Positions 11,813 to 22,549 of a stretch of DNA of 64,000 nt are shown here, piece after piece. The translations under genes were made by a program, and so were the position numbers. The stretch comes from Certhia americana (taxonomy: Eukaryota > Chordata > Aves > Passeriformes > Certhiidae). The notes below the pieces were generated by a model. It worked only from the letters and a program-made list of their open reading frames with translations. It made no database searches and was not told the DNA's origin. Within the stretch, counting starts at the first letter, position 1. Each line of letters starts with the position of its first letter. The stretch covers positions 43,388,704 to 43,452,703 of the forward strand of contig CM031879.1 of NCBI GenBank assembly GCA_018697195.1. Reading direction: 5' to 3'.

Positions 11813-14800
11813 TTGATAGGAAAAAATTACCAGAACAAACAGTCAGAAATGTTTTTTCAGTTTTTTGTCCTTCCATGAATTTGATAGTTTTATAGCTTTA
11901 GAATGGTATTGCCAGCCAAAGAGAAGGAAGGTGGCAATTGAGGGGTTTATTTACTTATTCTATATTTAACTTCCTTAAATGATACCCTGATAATCGAGTC
12001 ATCAGTTCTTTGAGGCAGAGTTTTTCACAATTTATTTTGCATTTTTAGTTTGATTAACATATTAGTTACAATAAAGGTGAGAGCAAGAAACTTCAAATGT
12101 TTTGTGTATGCTATGTTAACTTTCCCATTGAATAGATAGGTAGTTTTGTCCTAACTATGCTTATTTAAAATTAAATAAGTTATTATTTCTGATTGTTCAT
12201 TTATGTAATGTTAACTCATGTTTATTTGATGCTTTTAGTATGATATTGCTCATTTTGACATGTGATTATTAAATATGGTATTTTAAATTGCAGAGAATTA
12301 TTGAACAATGACTGTTTGAATGGAAGCTTTCCATGTCACCATTATTTTATATTCAGGCTTGAACTGACAGCAATATAAACCAGAAATATTTTGACATTTG
12401 AAGGTTTTTTCCTTTTTCTGCCTGATTGAAATGGTTGTTTGCTTTGAGTGGCATTTCTTACACGTCCTGATATACCAACTCTAGAAGCACTGATCAATTT
12501 TCAATCGAGTTCTTTCAGGCATCTCTGAGTGAAGTTTTATTCACTTTGGTGATGACTGGAAGAGTAGAAGAATAGTTGCACCATCAGCTTCACAATCTCT
12601 TTATGCCTGTAGATGCTAAAACAGTCAGTGGTTACCTTGAATAAATGACTACCTTTCATCTTAAAAATATCACCATCCCCTTTGTCATTCTAAAATGTGA
12701 ACTCACATGATTAATTCTTCAGTCTGCAAGAAAGGAATGATTTGCCACTGGGAGGAGATGATTCAGGTGTGCATAAGCCCACAGAGGGAGGAAAAGAGGG
12801 CCAGGCTTCTGGCATGACAGAAGAGTTGGAAGACTAGATGGAGTTACTTTGAACTGGATAGAGGAGATAATGTGGAATGAGGATTTTGGATCCTTCTCAA
12901 TACAGTGAGGGAAAAACAATGGCATGTGCAGCAGGGAGGATTAAAGTCACTCAGAGTGAGAGCGTGTCCTGCAGAAGGCAAGAAAGCAGAGAAATCCTGA
13001 GGCATTTCAACTGACAGTGCCTACTTTTATTTTAAGCAAGGAGTGGGATATTACAAAGGCTGGTGGAAGATAGGTGACTTCAAACTGGAATACTTCTGAA
13101 AAACATCTTATTGGCTTTTGAGACTTTTAGGTAGTTGAAGTAAATTAGTTTGGGTGATTTGTTAAAAACATGGATCTGGAAATATTTTGCTTGTTGGTGT
13201 AAGAATAGATGATGCTGCTGAGATCTAGCAGTGGCAGTGCTAGTGGGTAGAGACTGCTGCTATACTCATTGTCCTTTCTTTTCTGAAAAACTTGTCAAGA
13301 AGTCTGTTTGGATGATTTTTATCTAACTGGGACCTTAACTGACTTGTTGCAACTCTCGCCTTTGGATTTGGTGATATTGCTCAACTCAAAAATATTTTGT
13401 AGTCCTATTTGAAGCTGAACTTCTCTTTTTCAGCTTTTACAGAAGTCTTGTGGCTCTGCCTGATATTTGAGACCCACAGAGTTTGTGAACATGGTGTTTG
13501 TCTTTGAGGAAACAGGTATTTCAACTTTTTGTTGCACGTTAGAGCTTTGTAGTTATATTTTATTATGAAGTAAAAGTTTTCATTAGTGCATTTTCTCCAT
13601 CTGAAAAATGTCTGTAGCCAGGAAGTTACTTTTTTATTGATTTCCTACACTTTTTAAAACTTCAGGTGGCCCTTAGAGATTTCCTTTTTTTCTCCCCCTT
13701 CCCCCCCTACCCCTTTAACCTGTACAAGATGCAGTAAATCCATGGGAAGTGTAACATGTGAAGTCAGAGTTTACAAGGTAAGGAATATAGAAATATTTGA
13801 TACTTTTGGGGCTAATATTGTGTCAGTGTAATTTTTGAGAGTTGGTGAACTTTAAAGAAATGTGTGCAGGCTCTTCCTAAGCATTATGTAACCTAGCATT
13901 TGTGTGCACAATGTCTTTGTACTCTAAAGTTAAAAAGAGTAATTGAAGTTTGCAGAATGGAATCAGGAAAACACTGTAACTGTAGATGCTTCTGGTGCTG
14001 GTTTTAGGGACGGTTTTAATGATCTGTAGCTTGCAAATAGATGGAAATTTTTTTTTTCTTTTACTTCACTGAAAAGAACAGCTTGCAGCAGTGGATATGT
14101 TTTACAGTTGCACCAAGTGCACAATTACTAAGCAAGGATGGGAATACTGACAGTTTCACTTCTAGCAATGTTGACCTTTGGAGGATTTTATTAAAGGAAT
14201 TTCATTTTTTTAACAGCTGATCTGAAAAAAAAAAATCTTTCATGAAACAGAGCAAATAGACTGTATTGCTAACCACATTCCTTCCAAACTTCAGGAACTT
14301 CAAGGAATCAATGTAGTTTAAGTTTCTATGCAGTGTTAGTTGAGAGTATGAAGTACAGTTCCCTTTGTTCTAAATGCAGTATGAATTATCACCCTGGTGT
14401 CTCTTTTGGTTTATGGGTGCAGTCCTCTTTCTTACCTGGATGTAGCTATAACTTGTGTATTAACCTGAACAGTTTCATGGCTCCTCAGTCTTTACAGGCT
14501 GGTAAACAAGTGTCATGGCACAGATAGTGATGTATCTGTCAGGAGTGTAGAGCCATGCTTATTTCACTGATGCACATTTCTGTGACAAGATGAAGGAATA
14601 CCATTAGGTTAGGAATAGAGATTCCATCTAAAAATCAAAGCAGCCCCTTCCTTTATTCCCCAACCAGACAACAAAACCCCTACAAACCAAACAAAAACCT
14701 CACTAAAATCTAAAGCATTGAAAAAATGCTTAGTTCAGTGTTGTATTTGCCACTTGTATTGGTGGAAACCAGTAATTTTCAGTAATTATGTACTCTCAAG

Positions 14801-15309
14801 ATAATTTTTTACTGGAAAATGTAAATATGAAAGTTACTGGATAGACACAAAAAATAAGCATCAGAAGGAATCCAACATGATTTTTTTTAGTATAATCATA
14901 GGAGATTGTCAATAAAATATGAAAGTAGCTTTACTTAAACTTGTTTTTTAATTACTGAAATAACCTTTCTCATCACTGAAAGGAGTGAAATTCTGTAACT
15001 GAGCAGTGCCTATTTCTGTCATACACATGACATCTTTTACCTTGCCTAGGAAGCTTACAGGCTTTCTGGTTATATTCTATAGTGCCTTTAATGTAGATAA
15101 TATTTACAGATACATATATATTATATTTTCCTGGAGAATGAGGAATGGTATCTAAACATAAGTATGTGAAGGAAGACATTTTTCTTCATGTTGCCCATAC
15201 TTCGTGAGAGTCCAATGCAGGTAGGAAAGTTACAGTTCACAAATAGTCACAATTATTTCCAGATCCTCTGATTCCCCCCAGCCCCACATATGTGTTGAGG
15301 TAGGAGTGA
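11813..15309. other. Unassigned noncoding DNA
   Basis: No gene or transposon is recognised. The main feature is a C-run tract at 13694-13713, listed separately. The open frames at 12719-12925 (-) and 14333-14527 (+) are short and featureless. Confidence 0.65.
13692..13713 (-). other. Short-loop G-quadruplex motif (minus strand)
   Basis: The + strand has C5 (13694-13698), TT, C7 (13701-13707), TA, C4 (13710-13713). Read on the - strand this gives G4-TA-G7-AA-G5. The seven-G run can supply two tracts, so four tracts with loops of 2, 1 and 2 bases are available. This is by motif only. Confidence 0.6.
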
Positions 15310-15595
15310 AAAAGACTCAGGCTCTTCTCAGTGGTACCCAGAGACAGGACAAGAGGCAAAGAGCACAAATTCAAAACCAGGATATTCAATTTAAGCATAA
15401 GAAGTTTTACTGCTGTGACAGTGGTCAAGGACTAGACTGGTCTGCCCAAAGACCTTATGGCAACTCTATCTTCGGAGACATTTAAAACCCAACTGCACAT
15501 GGCCATAGTCTACATGCTGTAGTTAGCCTGCTTTGAGCAGGGGGGTGGACTAAATGAACCTAACATCACCCCTTCCAGCCTCAGCTATTCTGTGT
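15310..15595 (+). mobile_element. CR1 LINE 3'-end fragment
   Basis: Successive blocks match the 3' part of avian CR1: CTCAGGCTCTTCTCAGTGGT, then CCAGAGACAGGACAAGAGGC, then GGAGACATTTAAAACCCAAC, then CTGCTTTGAGCAGGGGGGTG with GGACTAAATGAACC, ending CCTTCCAGCCTC and ATTCTGTG. The piece is 5'-truncated and too diverged to code. The - strand frame at 15237-15428 is a shadow of it. Confidence 0.9.
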
Positions 15596-17294
15596 GCCAT
15601 TTTCATTTTATTGCAAACAAAATTTGGGTTGTACTTCCTCTCTGATTTCTATGTTTCTACACTGTCTTTTCAGACAGACTTGAGAGAAATTTCTATGCAT
15701 ACCAAAATGCTGCACTGTTGAAGGGTTTAGAACTGCTTCTTTCATATGGAGTAGTTAAAAGCTACCATTCATTGAGAAATATAATATAGTAGCAAAATGC
15801 ATATAGGGATTTAACTATAATTTTTGGAAGCTCAGGAGTAATAGTTAGCCACTCATCTGTCCATTTTATATGTTACGCTACAAGCACGGCTAAGATTTCA
15901 TGTTAACATTTTGTACAGATCATATTTTTGCTCTATAAAGGGTTTGCTGGGCTGTTCTCAATCTGTTAGCTAGCAACAGAATTTTAAAAAGTCTGCTCTG
16001 TTTGCTCAGCTAAAGAATTCATTCACATTGACAGGGTCTACACTCCTTTCTAGAAAGCTATACTTTAGCCATCCTTAAGGAAAGTCCAGCTCCACTGTTT
16101 AATCCATTATCATACAAGGGTGAGACCTCATTAATTTTTGGCATGAGGAAAGAGAGGCTCATTATTATTAGGATAATAAGCTGTGCCAAAAGGTTGCAGT
16201 TTATACTAAATATGGTGCAAAAAGGAAATGCTGCTTAAATTAAGGATCCGTTACTGTTTATTGTAAAGGGTATATTCTCTGGGCAATGCTGTATCATCTG
16301 GAAATATTTTAAATAGAGTCTATTATGATCATAGTGAAGCCTCAACAAGTTGGAAGGACTTTGAAATTATAATAGCTGCTAGGTAAAATACCCCACTGAG
16401 TCAGACCTGAAGTAACAGTGTATTATCAGATGTTTGAGGGAGATAAATGTAATTTTCTGAATATGCATCTTGAATATGTATACCTTCTGCTTTGTATTGC
16501 ACTTTGAAGGAAGGTGGGGATAAGGCATGTGAAGTTCCTATCCTTAGCCTGACTACCACATCTATTGCATTTGCACAGGGGGAAATTGGATGGCTGGCTT
16601 TTGTATCTTCAAATTCCCATCCTGACACCCTCTTCTGTGGCATATACGTATTGTAAATATTTTGCTTTGGCCTCTTATATTTCCTTACTCCATATGTTAG
16701 ATAAAATTTTGTGTTCAGACCTTCACTCCTCAGTCTAAAAATTTGAAATGTTGAATGAGTATCTGACAGTGACAAGAGCTGATAAATCCTCTTCTGTCTG
16801 CATTTTGCGTTCAAATGGAACAACAACCTTCAGAATTATAGAAAGAAGATTAGATACACTTCAGGTCAGATTCTGGATTTAGCTTGTTTAGTTAGGGACA
16901 GGGATAGATGTGTGAAAGAAAGGACAGATGCTGGGGTAGAGCATCCATCCACCTTTCTGTAACAGAGCTCTTAAACTCCATGTCAGTTAATCCTGAAGCA
17001 GACGGCTTTCTCTTTCAGGTCTTTGGTGAAAACCATTGGTAAGGTTGTGGTGGCTTTACTGTTCCAGTGACTCATCTCATGCAAAGGCACAGGGTGTGTA
17101 GGGGCAGTTTGAAAGATACTTCTGTGAAAAAAGGCCTGGGCATTGTGTAGGACAAGCTGAACACCAGTGCATTTGTGTCACAAAAAACAGCCGTGTTTTG
17201 GGTTGTAATAGCAAGAATGTAGAAAGCAGGTTGAAGTTAAATATTTATTTTCCACGTTTTGTTGTCACTTTTTGAGTCTGTCTGTAACTGCATA
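15596..17294. other. Unassigned noncoding DNA between two CR1 fragments
   Basis: Apart from the open frame listed separately at 16401-16826, no gene or repeat is recognised. 16080-16340 has a dense, complex AT-rich texture (TCATTAATTTTTGG, ATTATTATTAGGATAATAAG) of the kind seen in conserved noncoding elements, but conservation cannot be judged from one sequence. Confidence 0.55.
16401..16826 (-). other. Unexplained 141-codon open frame
   Basis: This is the second-longest uninterrupted reading stretch after the 143-codon CR1 frame on the + strand, leaving aside the antisense shadow of CR1. It starts at an ATG and its amino-acid composition is fairly balanced (segments such as MPQKRVSGWEFEDTKASHP). 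I recognise no domain, signal peptide or membrane segment. In DNA of this composition one such frame per 64 kb is roughly what chance could produce. It may also be part of an old retrocopy. Confidence 0.12.
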
Positions 17295-17715
17295 AGTATC
17301 TGCAACTTTGGGCTCCCAGCACGGGAAAGATGTTCACAGGGACTCCAGCATGGGGTCACCAAGGTGAGTGCTAGAGAATGATATGTGAGGATTTTTTCAG
17401 TTTGCCCAAGAGAAGATTTGGAGGTGATCTTAGTGCTATCTTCTGTTACCTGATGGGAAGTTATAGACATGACTTCTGTTGGGATTGTGCAGCAATGAGT
17501 GAGAAGCAGTGGGCACAAGAGAAATCTGATTAGTTATTAGAAGGAAAAAAATTTCACATGTGATAATGACCAAGCACTAAAATAAGTGTTCAGCAAGGGG
17601 ACATCCATCATTGGAAATTCTCGAAGCTTAACAGAATATTGCTTATCCCTAATGACATGATCTAGCTTTGAATTGGGGCCAAATGACCTTCCAGTCTAAA
17701 TTATTCCATGATTCC
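17295..17715 (+). mobile_element. CR1 LINE 3'-end fragment
   Basis: It starts in the block GGGCTCCCAGCACGGGAAAG, follows the CR1 order (GGACTCCAGCATGGGGTCAC, CAAGAGAAGATTTGGAGGTG, ATTAGAAGGAAAAAAATTTC, ACCTTCCAGTCTAAATTATT) and ends ATTCCATGATTCCAT, a degenerate copy of the CR1 terminal octamer repeat. It is 5'-truncated and diverged, with no coding capacity. The - strand frame at 17237-17518 is a shadow. Confidence 0.9.
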
Positions 17716-18527
17716 ATCAACCACCTAGGCCACCAATAGAAGGGATGATTCTTATGGAATTAACCAGGAAATATTTCCATGTCACAGGGAGTATCACACA
17801 TCCTGAATACATTTCAGTCTCTTTCCTGTCTGTAGCTTTGTGGTATTAAGAGATGGACTGCATGTTCTCACAACAATAAACAAGAAGCAGTAAGGTTGTT
17901 ATTCAGTGGGTTGGTTTTTTGTTTTTTTTTTTTTTTTGCTTTATTGGATGCTTAGAATTTTCAGACTTAATATTTATCATAGGCAGGTAAATTTTTAAAT
18001 TGCCTAATTAAAAAAAATAGAATATTGTATACCAAATGCTTTTCAGTTGGTAGTGACGTAGAAGTGAATTCAGCTCCTTTCTTGCTACAGGAAGCTCATC
18101 AAGTACAGCTCATGCTCTTGTTTCTGGAATTTCCTTACATATCTTCTTCCAAACTATGAAGGGTATCTGGCTATGTGCAGGAAACATTAATTGGTTGGTT
18201 CCTTGGCTGGTTCATATTTAGGTTAGATCAGTGACTTTCCTGTTCTTTTTAGGGACACTACTTTATCCTGCTTTTCTGGACTGGTTCTGTTGCATCTTCT
18301 TTCAGATCAATTGCAGATGGGAATGAGGAATCAATTGCTGTTATAGTTTATGCAGGAATAAATGTTAATCAATTCCTTTAGTATCCCAATGCTAATGAGA
18401 GAGGCAAACCCTCACAGTAATCCAGCATATGAAAGCAGGTTTGAGCTTTCTAGACTAAATTAATTAAGAATGACTTTTAAAAAATAAATGGGTATTTCTC
18501 TTTTCTCTGCTCCTGCTCTTCTTTCAG
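17716..18527. other. Unassigned noncoding DNA with poly-T run
   Basis: A 16-base T run lies at 17922-17937, preceded by TTGGTTTTTTG. Nothing else is recognised. Confidence 0.65.
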
Positions 18528-18777
18528 GTTGAAATATGTATATATATTCCCAGCTGCCTTGAAGAATTTTCCTTATTTTACCTTTTTTATTTCCTCCCCT
18601 CTGGGAAAGCTGACAGCAATGGCTGAACATGTGTGTGGGTTCATACAAAGTTTACAGAATTGGTTTAATAGAGGGAAGCAACCTGTATTTATTGGGAAAG
18701 ATCTAATGTGCGCCCTCAATAATGGAGAAAAATGTACACAGTACTCTTCACAATTCTTGGAAAAATTAAGAATATGA
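18528..18777 (+). other. Weak exon-like stretch after a strong acceptor
   Basis: A clear polypyrimidine-AG string (CTCCTGCTCTTCTTTCAG) ends at 18527. An open frame runs from there to a TGA at 18775-18777. Its second half has mixed composition (GFIQSLQNWFNRGKQPVF), while the first half is hydrophobic, noise-like sequence. I see no convincing 5' splice site inside, so if transcribed it would be a terminal exon. No homologue is recognised. Confidence 0.12.
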
Positions 18778-19776
18778 AATATGGCATCAGATGTTTGCTG
18801 TGCTGGTGCATATTCTCATTTTTCTTTTTCTGCCTTGTCCTTACCTTTGTGCAGAATTGCTGCAAGTCTGAAATATTTCCTATAAAATGAGAAACTTTAT
18901 TTTGAAGAGTTTGAAGTCTGCATTCACAGGTATTTTTTTGTAAAAAATTGAGCAGTGGGCTTACAGGCCTTTATCTCCTCTGTCTCAGCCTCAACAGGGG
19001 CCCATGTACCAGCACTAGGTATTTGAATGAGGCAGGTGTATTGAGGCAGCTGAAGGAGAGGTGTGAGGGTGACATGGGGTGGGTGGGCAGAACTTAATCA
19101 GGGGCTGGTGGAGCTACACTTTCTGTAACAGAGACATTAATAGTAACTGGAGTCTGAAATTGCATGTAAAAGTGGAAATGTTCCTGGGAAAGAAGGAAAG
19201 AGAGTATTTTCCTTTCTCAGTGTACCAGAGACACAGGCTGTGGCTGAGCTGTCATTTGAATTTTAATAGCTGAAAATGCCTAACTTATCAAGCTGTTGCA
19301 ATATGGACAATGTCTTCTGTTTGCCTGTGCTGTTAACTCTTCAGTGCTTGGCTTCTGCTCCTCATTTCTCTTGCATGTTCTTTTACGATGTAATTCTAGC
19401 CTCTTCTAACTCCTGCATTGTCTGTTCTCTCCCTGCCCTGCATCCTCTCTTGGGTCCTCTGCGGAGGAGGCTCATGGGCTCTGTGAAACCAGGAGACAGA
19501 TATGACTTGGTAAGCTGTTGGGTAGACAAGACTTTTTTTTATGCATTATTGCTTTAATATGCACATCTTTGTTTCATCCACTTTTTCATTTTTGCCACAG
19601 AAAAATCTGTGAGATCTTAAATTCCATGTTTCTGTTTTATCTCTGCCCAAGAGAAATGTGGCTCTGTCTGTCAAGTGCTCTCCTGAAGCCAGTGGTGAAT
19701 CAGAAGTAGCACATCAAAGGGGTCTGGAGGAGGCTGCTCTCCACACCTGCCACGCATGGCTCACTACCAACCTCAG

Positions 19777-19827
19777 CTTATTTTCTGGGTGCATACATTA
19801 CCATCAACCAGGCCCTCAAAGAGTCAG
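19777..19827 (+). other. Candidate exon ending at consensus CAG|GTGAGT
   Basis: A full-consensus 5' splice site, CAG|GTGAGT, falls at 19827|19828. The frame open across it reads YFLGAYITINQALKES and ends in phase 1. Possible acceptors are CCTCAG at 19776 (moderate pyrimidine content) or TTTTTGCCACAG at 19600; the latter would include an in-frame TAG at 19707-19709 and so could only be noncoding or read in another frame. The phase fits the candidate exon at 20396, where the split codon becomes GTT (Val). Protein unknown. Confidence 0.2.
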
Positions 19828-20395
19828 GTGAGTCTCCTGTAGGATGGCTGGTCCCAAAATAGTGGCTGCTCAGGAGGTATTCCAATAATTTTGAGAGTCA
19901 TTGAGAAGCTGAATGGAGAGTGAGGCACACCCGCAGGAGATGCAGGAGGTGCATTGCTGTGGGGTCTCCTGCTGAAGGCTCAGAGCTAGGGAGAGTGTAG
20001 GTTTGGAAGGGGCAGCAGAACAGGAAGATGTTATTTTCCCCAAGCATGCTGTTTGAGACAAAAAAATGAGGCAAAATGTAATGGAATTGGTTATAATTTT
20101 AACATAGTCAGCATGAATAGATATTTAAAAAGTGCATGAATTAAAATGAAGGTGCTAAAAACATTGACTGTGGACTCAAGAGGACTGTGAAGTTTCTGTA
20201 GAACCTTGTAAATGACTATTACAAGTAAGCAATAAAATCTAGCAGTACAGTTTAAAAAAATGCATCCTAATCTAAACTGTTTAAACGTGTGCATAGGCAG
20301 ATGTAGCTGGAAATTCTGTTTATTCTCTGAACATAAACTCTTTGTTTCAGTACTCCACCATCTGTCTTCCACTTTGATGTTCTTGTCTGTTTCAG

Positions 20396-20514
20396 TTAAA
20401 ATTGTCAGGGAGCAGCAAGAGTTGGTGGATCCCAAGGGACGGAGAGCCGAGAGTGACCCTCACCCCTGTGTCACAGTCCCAAGGGTCCTGACAAAAATAA
20501 GCAACCCTGCTTAG
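20396..20514 (+). other. Candidate terminal exon, 39 codons to TAG
   Basis: A strong acceptor (TGATGTTCTTGTCTGTTTCAG) ends at 20395. The open frame that follows is charged and mixed in composition, unlike the hydrophobic noise elsewhere: IVREQQELVDPKGRR, then ESDPHPCVTVPRVLTKIS, then TAG at 20512-20514. It is phase-compatible with the donor at 19827. An AATAAA occurs downstream at 20833-20838. No domain is recognised. It could be the 3' end of a small unannotated gene, a lineage-specific transcript or a pseudogene remnant, or coincidence. Confidence 0.22.
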
Positions 20515-20660
20515 TACTGACATTTTCTGAAGCTAATTATTGGCAGTGTTTTAGGCAGCTGGTTTATCCTGGTGTGATCCAGGGGCAGGTCCGAGGGCAG
20601 GTCGGTTCCGCCACTCCCTCCCGACAGCTGCGTACAGCCGCTCCTCACTGGGACCTTGTC
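20430..20660. other. CpG-retaining GC-rich patch
   Basis: CpG dinucleotides are rare in the window, but 20591-20642 alone has six (TCCGAG, GTCGGT, TCCGCC, CCCGAC, TGCGTA, AGCCGC) and 20430-20450 has two more. The patch is far too short for a standard CpG island. It may be a small unmethylated regulatory site, a recent insertion or a once-coding stretch. Confidence 0.5.
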
Positions 20661-20832
20661 AGCCACTGACCTCCACAGCACTTTAAAAAATTGCTTTGAA
20701 TACGTATGGTTTCCATATTTTCTCCGAAACATTTGTCATATTAGTTTTCCTCCTCCTGGAATTCTGATTAGTTACATGAACAGAAGTGACTTCAGTATTA
20801 ATGATGCCATTATATACTACACTGAGTCGATT

Positions 20833-20838
20833 AATAAA
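20833..20838 (+). promoter_or_regulatory. AATAAA poly(A)-signal hexamer
   Basis: The hexamer AATAAA sits about 320 bases after the stop of the candidate terminal exon. Such hexamers are common by chance in AT-rich DNA, so it matters only if that transcript is real. Confidence 0.12.
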
Positions 20839-22493
20839 TTAATAATGCTGTGTCTTGTTTGTTTATAAATGAGGCTTACTGAGGGGCTGTTTCAAATGAA
20901 AAATACCACCGATTGCTTGTAATTTAATCTAGTGAGTTTTTATGCGTGTGAGGCAAAGTCAATTAGCCCTAGCTGAGATATTTCTAACTTATAACTAGAT
21001 TTCAAGTTTAATGCAAATAGTAGCAACTGGAAGAAAAGAGGAGAAAATACTGCCAAAATTCTTTTGTTTTAAACCCCTCTTTTAATAGTTATATCTGTTT
21101 TGGAATGTGGTCCTCTTATGCCTTGATCTTGTGTGTCTGAAAAGAGTATTTTATTTTTTGTATGTCATCCTAAATTTGAAATTTATTTAGATTGTGTTGA
21201 CCTGGTCTAGCACCAAAATCTGGAATTTTCCTGTAATGCAAGATAAAATGTCATTAGGCAGCACAATTTGTCAACAAAAGCCTGTACACTGCAAAGTTGT
21301 TCAAGCCTTTATTTTCTTCTTTCTTTGTCAGCTTTTTGCATTGTTGATTGATTTGCTGTAGTGCTGCTGTCAGTAGTTTACCAATAGCCTGGTAGAATCT
21401 CATGACTGGCATTTTGCCTTTTTAAAAACCATCTCATTGCTGCAGTAAAGAATCTGAACCTCTAAATCAGCTATCAAAGCTGTTAGCCTTCTTTTATTAT
21501 TATTAATGTGCTCTTGGGAAAGGAATATTGAACAATAACTAGGAGCAAATAAAGAACTGGAATAAGCCTGAAAAGGTCAGTCCCTAGACCAGAGGCTTTT
21601 TGTATGTTATCTCTATTTATTTCTATATTCTAATATAGTAACATGAATGAATTTATATTTTTAAATGTTGCTCTTTAAAAGATCAGTAATTATTTGCAAA
21701 CCACACATCAGCAGCATGGGTGATATTCAGTTTAATTCCTAAGTACTTTATTTTAATGTTTTTACATGCTCTTTCTTAAAAGTGGTGGCAAATATTGTGA
21801 ATACTTTTTCACATAATGATAGAAAAATCTCAATCTTGAGAAAAATGTGACACTTCAATTCTCTAAATTCTATTTTTAAAATGTAGATTCAATGTAATTT
21901 TATTTTATGCCTAAGGGACCTTAGGTGAAGAAAATGATGTCAGAATTTGAGGGAAACTTAGGAAAAGTTTATGCATCATAGCAAGCAACTGCAATATGCA
22001 CAGGAAATTCTTCTGAAGGAAAACATCTATATGCACTGCATGATGCTGTGGGATATCAAATGTTTTGGAGTAATTTTTTAATCTCTTGCAGGTAGGTGGA
22101 TTTTTGTGACCAAGGACCAGGAAAGCTAATACAAATCTGTAGGAGTATTAAGTGATCATGTAAGAATTCTTTCTTTTTAGCCCTAAGTTGTAATAAAATA
22201 ATGAACAAGCTTTTATATAAAATATTTTGGTGATTTATTGCTCTATTTATCTGATGGGCATTCTTTAATATGTTGTTCTACTGACTACTTGTATTCTAGA
22301 GGAGATGAAAACATAAGATGCTTTAAAATTTTTCACTACTCAATACTAAATGTAGATTTTCCTTCTAGTAAGAATCTACATATGTGTGTTACATGTGCCT
22401 GAAATATCAGTGCTAGTATATTTGTAAGATGCTTTAGAGGCTGTGCATTCCTCATGCATTCAACCCTGAAGGTCACTGCTGATCTCTGTGTAT
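20839..22493. other. Unassigned noncoding DNA, complex texture
   Basis: No gene or transposon is recognised. 20880-21010 and 21580-21780 are repeat-free, AT-rich and information-dense (AATTAGCCCTAGCTGAG, GATCAGTAATTATTTGCAAA), which would suit conserved regulatory DNA. This cannot be tested from a single sequence. Confidence 0.5.
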
Positions 22494-22549
22494 ATGTGAA
22501 ATAATGAAGTATAGAAGACGCATGTGAAATAATGAAGTATAGAAGACGC
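22494..22549. repeat. Perfect 28-bp tandem duplication
   Basis: The unit starting ATGTGAAATAATGAAGTATA and ending GAAGACGC occurs twice head to tail (22494-22521 and 22522-22549) without a mismatch. The identity suggests a recent duplication, or an assembly artefact. Confidence 0.95.

Noticed and set aside
17237..17518. 93-codon - strand frame
   Set aside because: Largely overlaps and is antisense to the CR1 fragment at 17295-17715.
20091..20435. 114-codon - strand frame
   Set aside because: Hydrophobic noise composition and overlap with the better + strand candidate exon.
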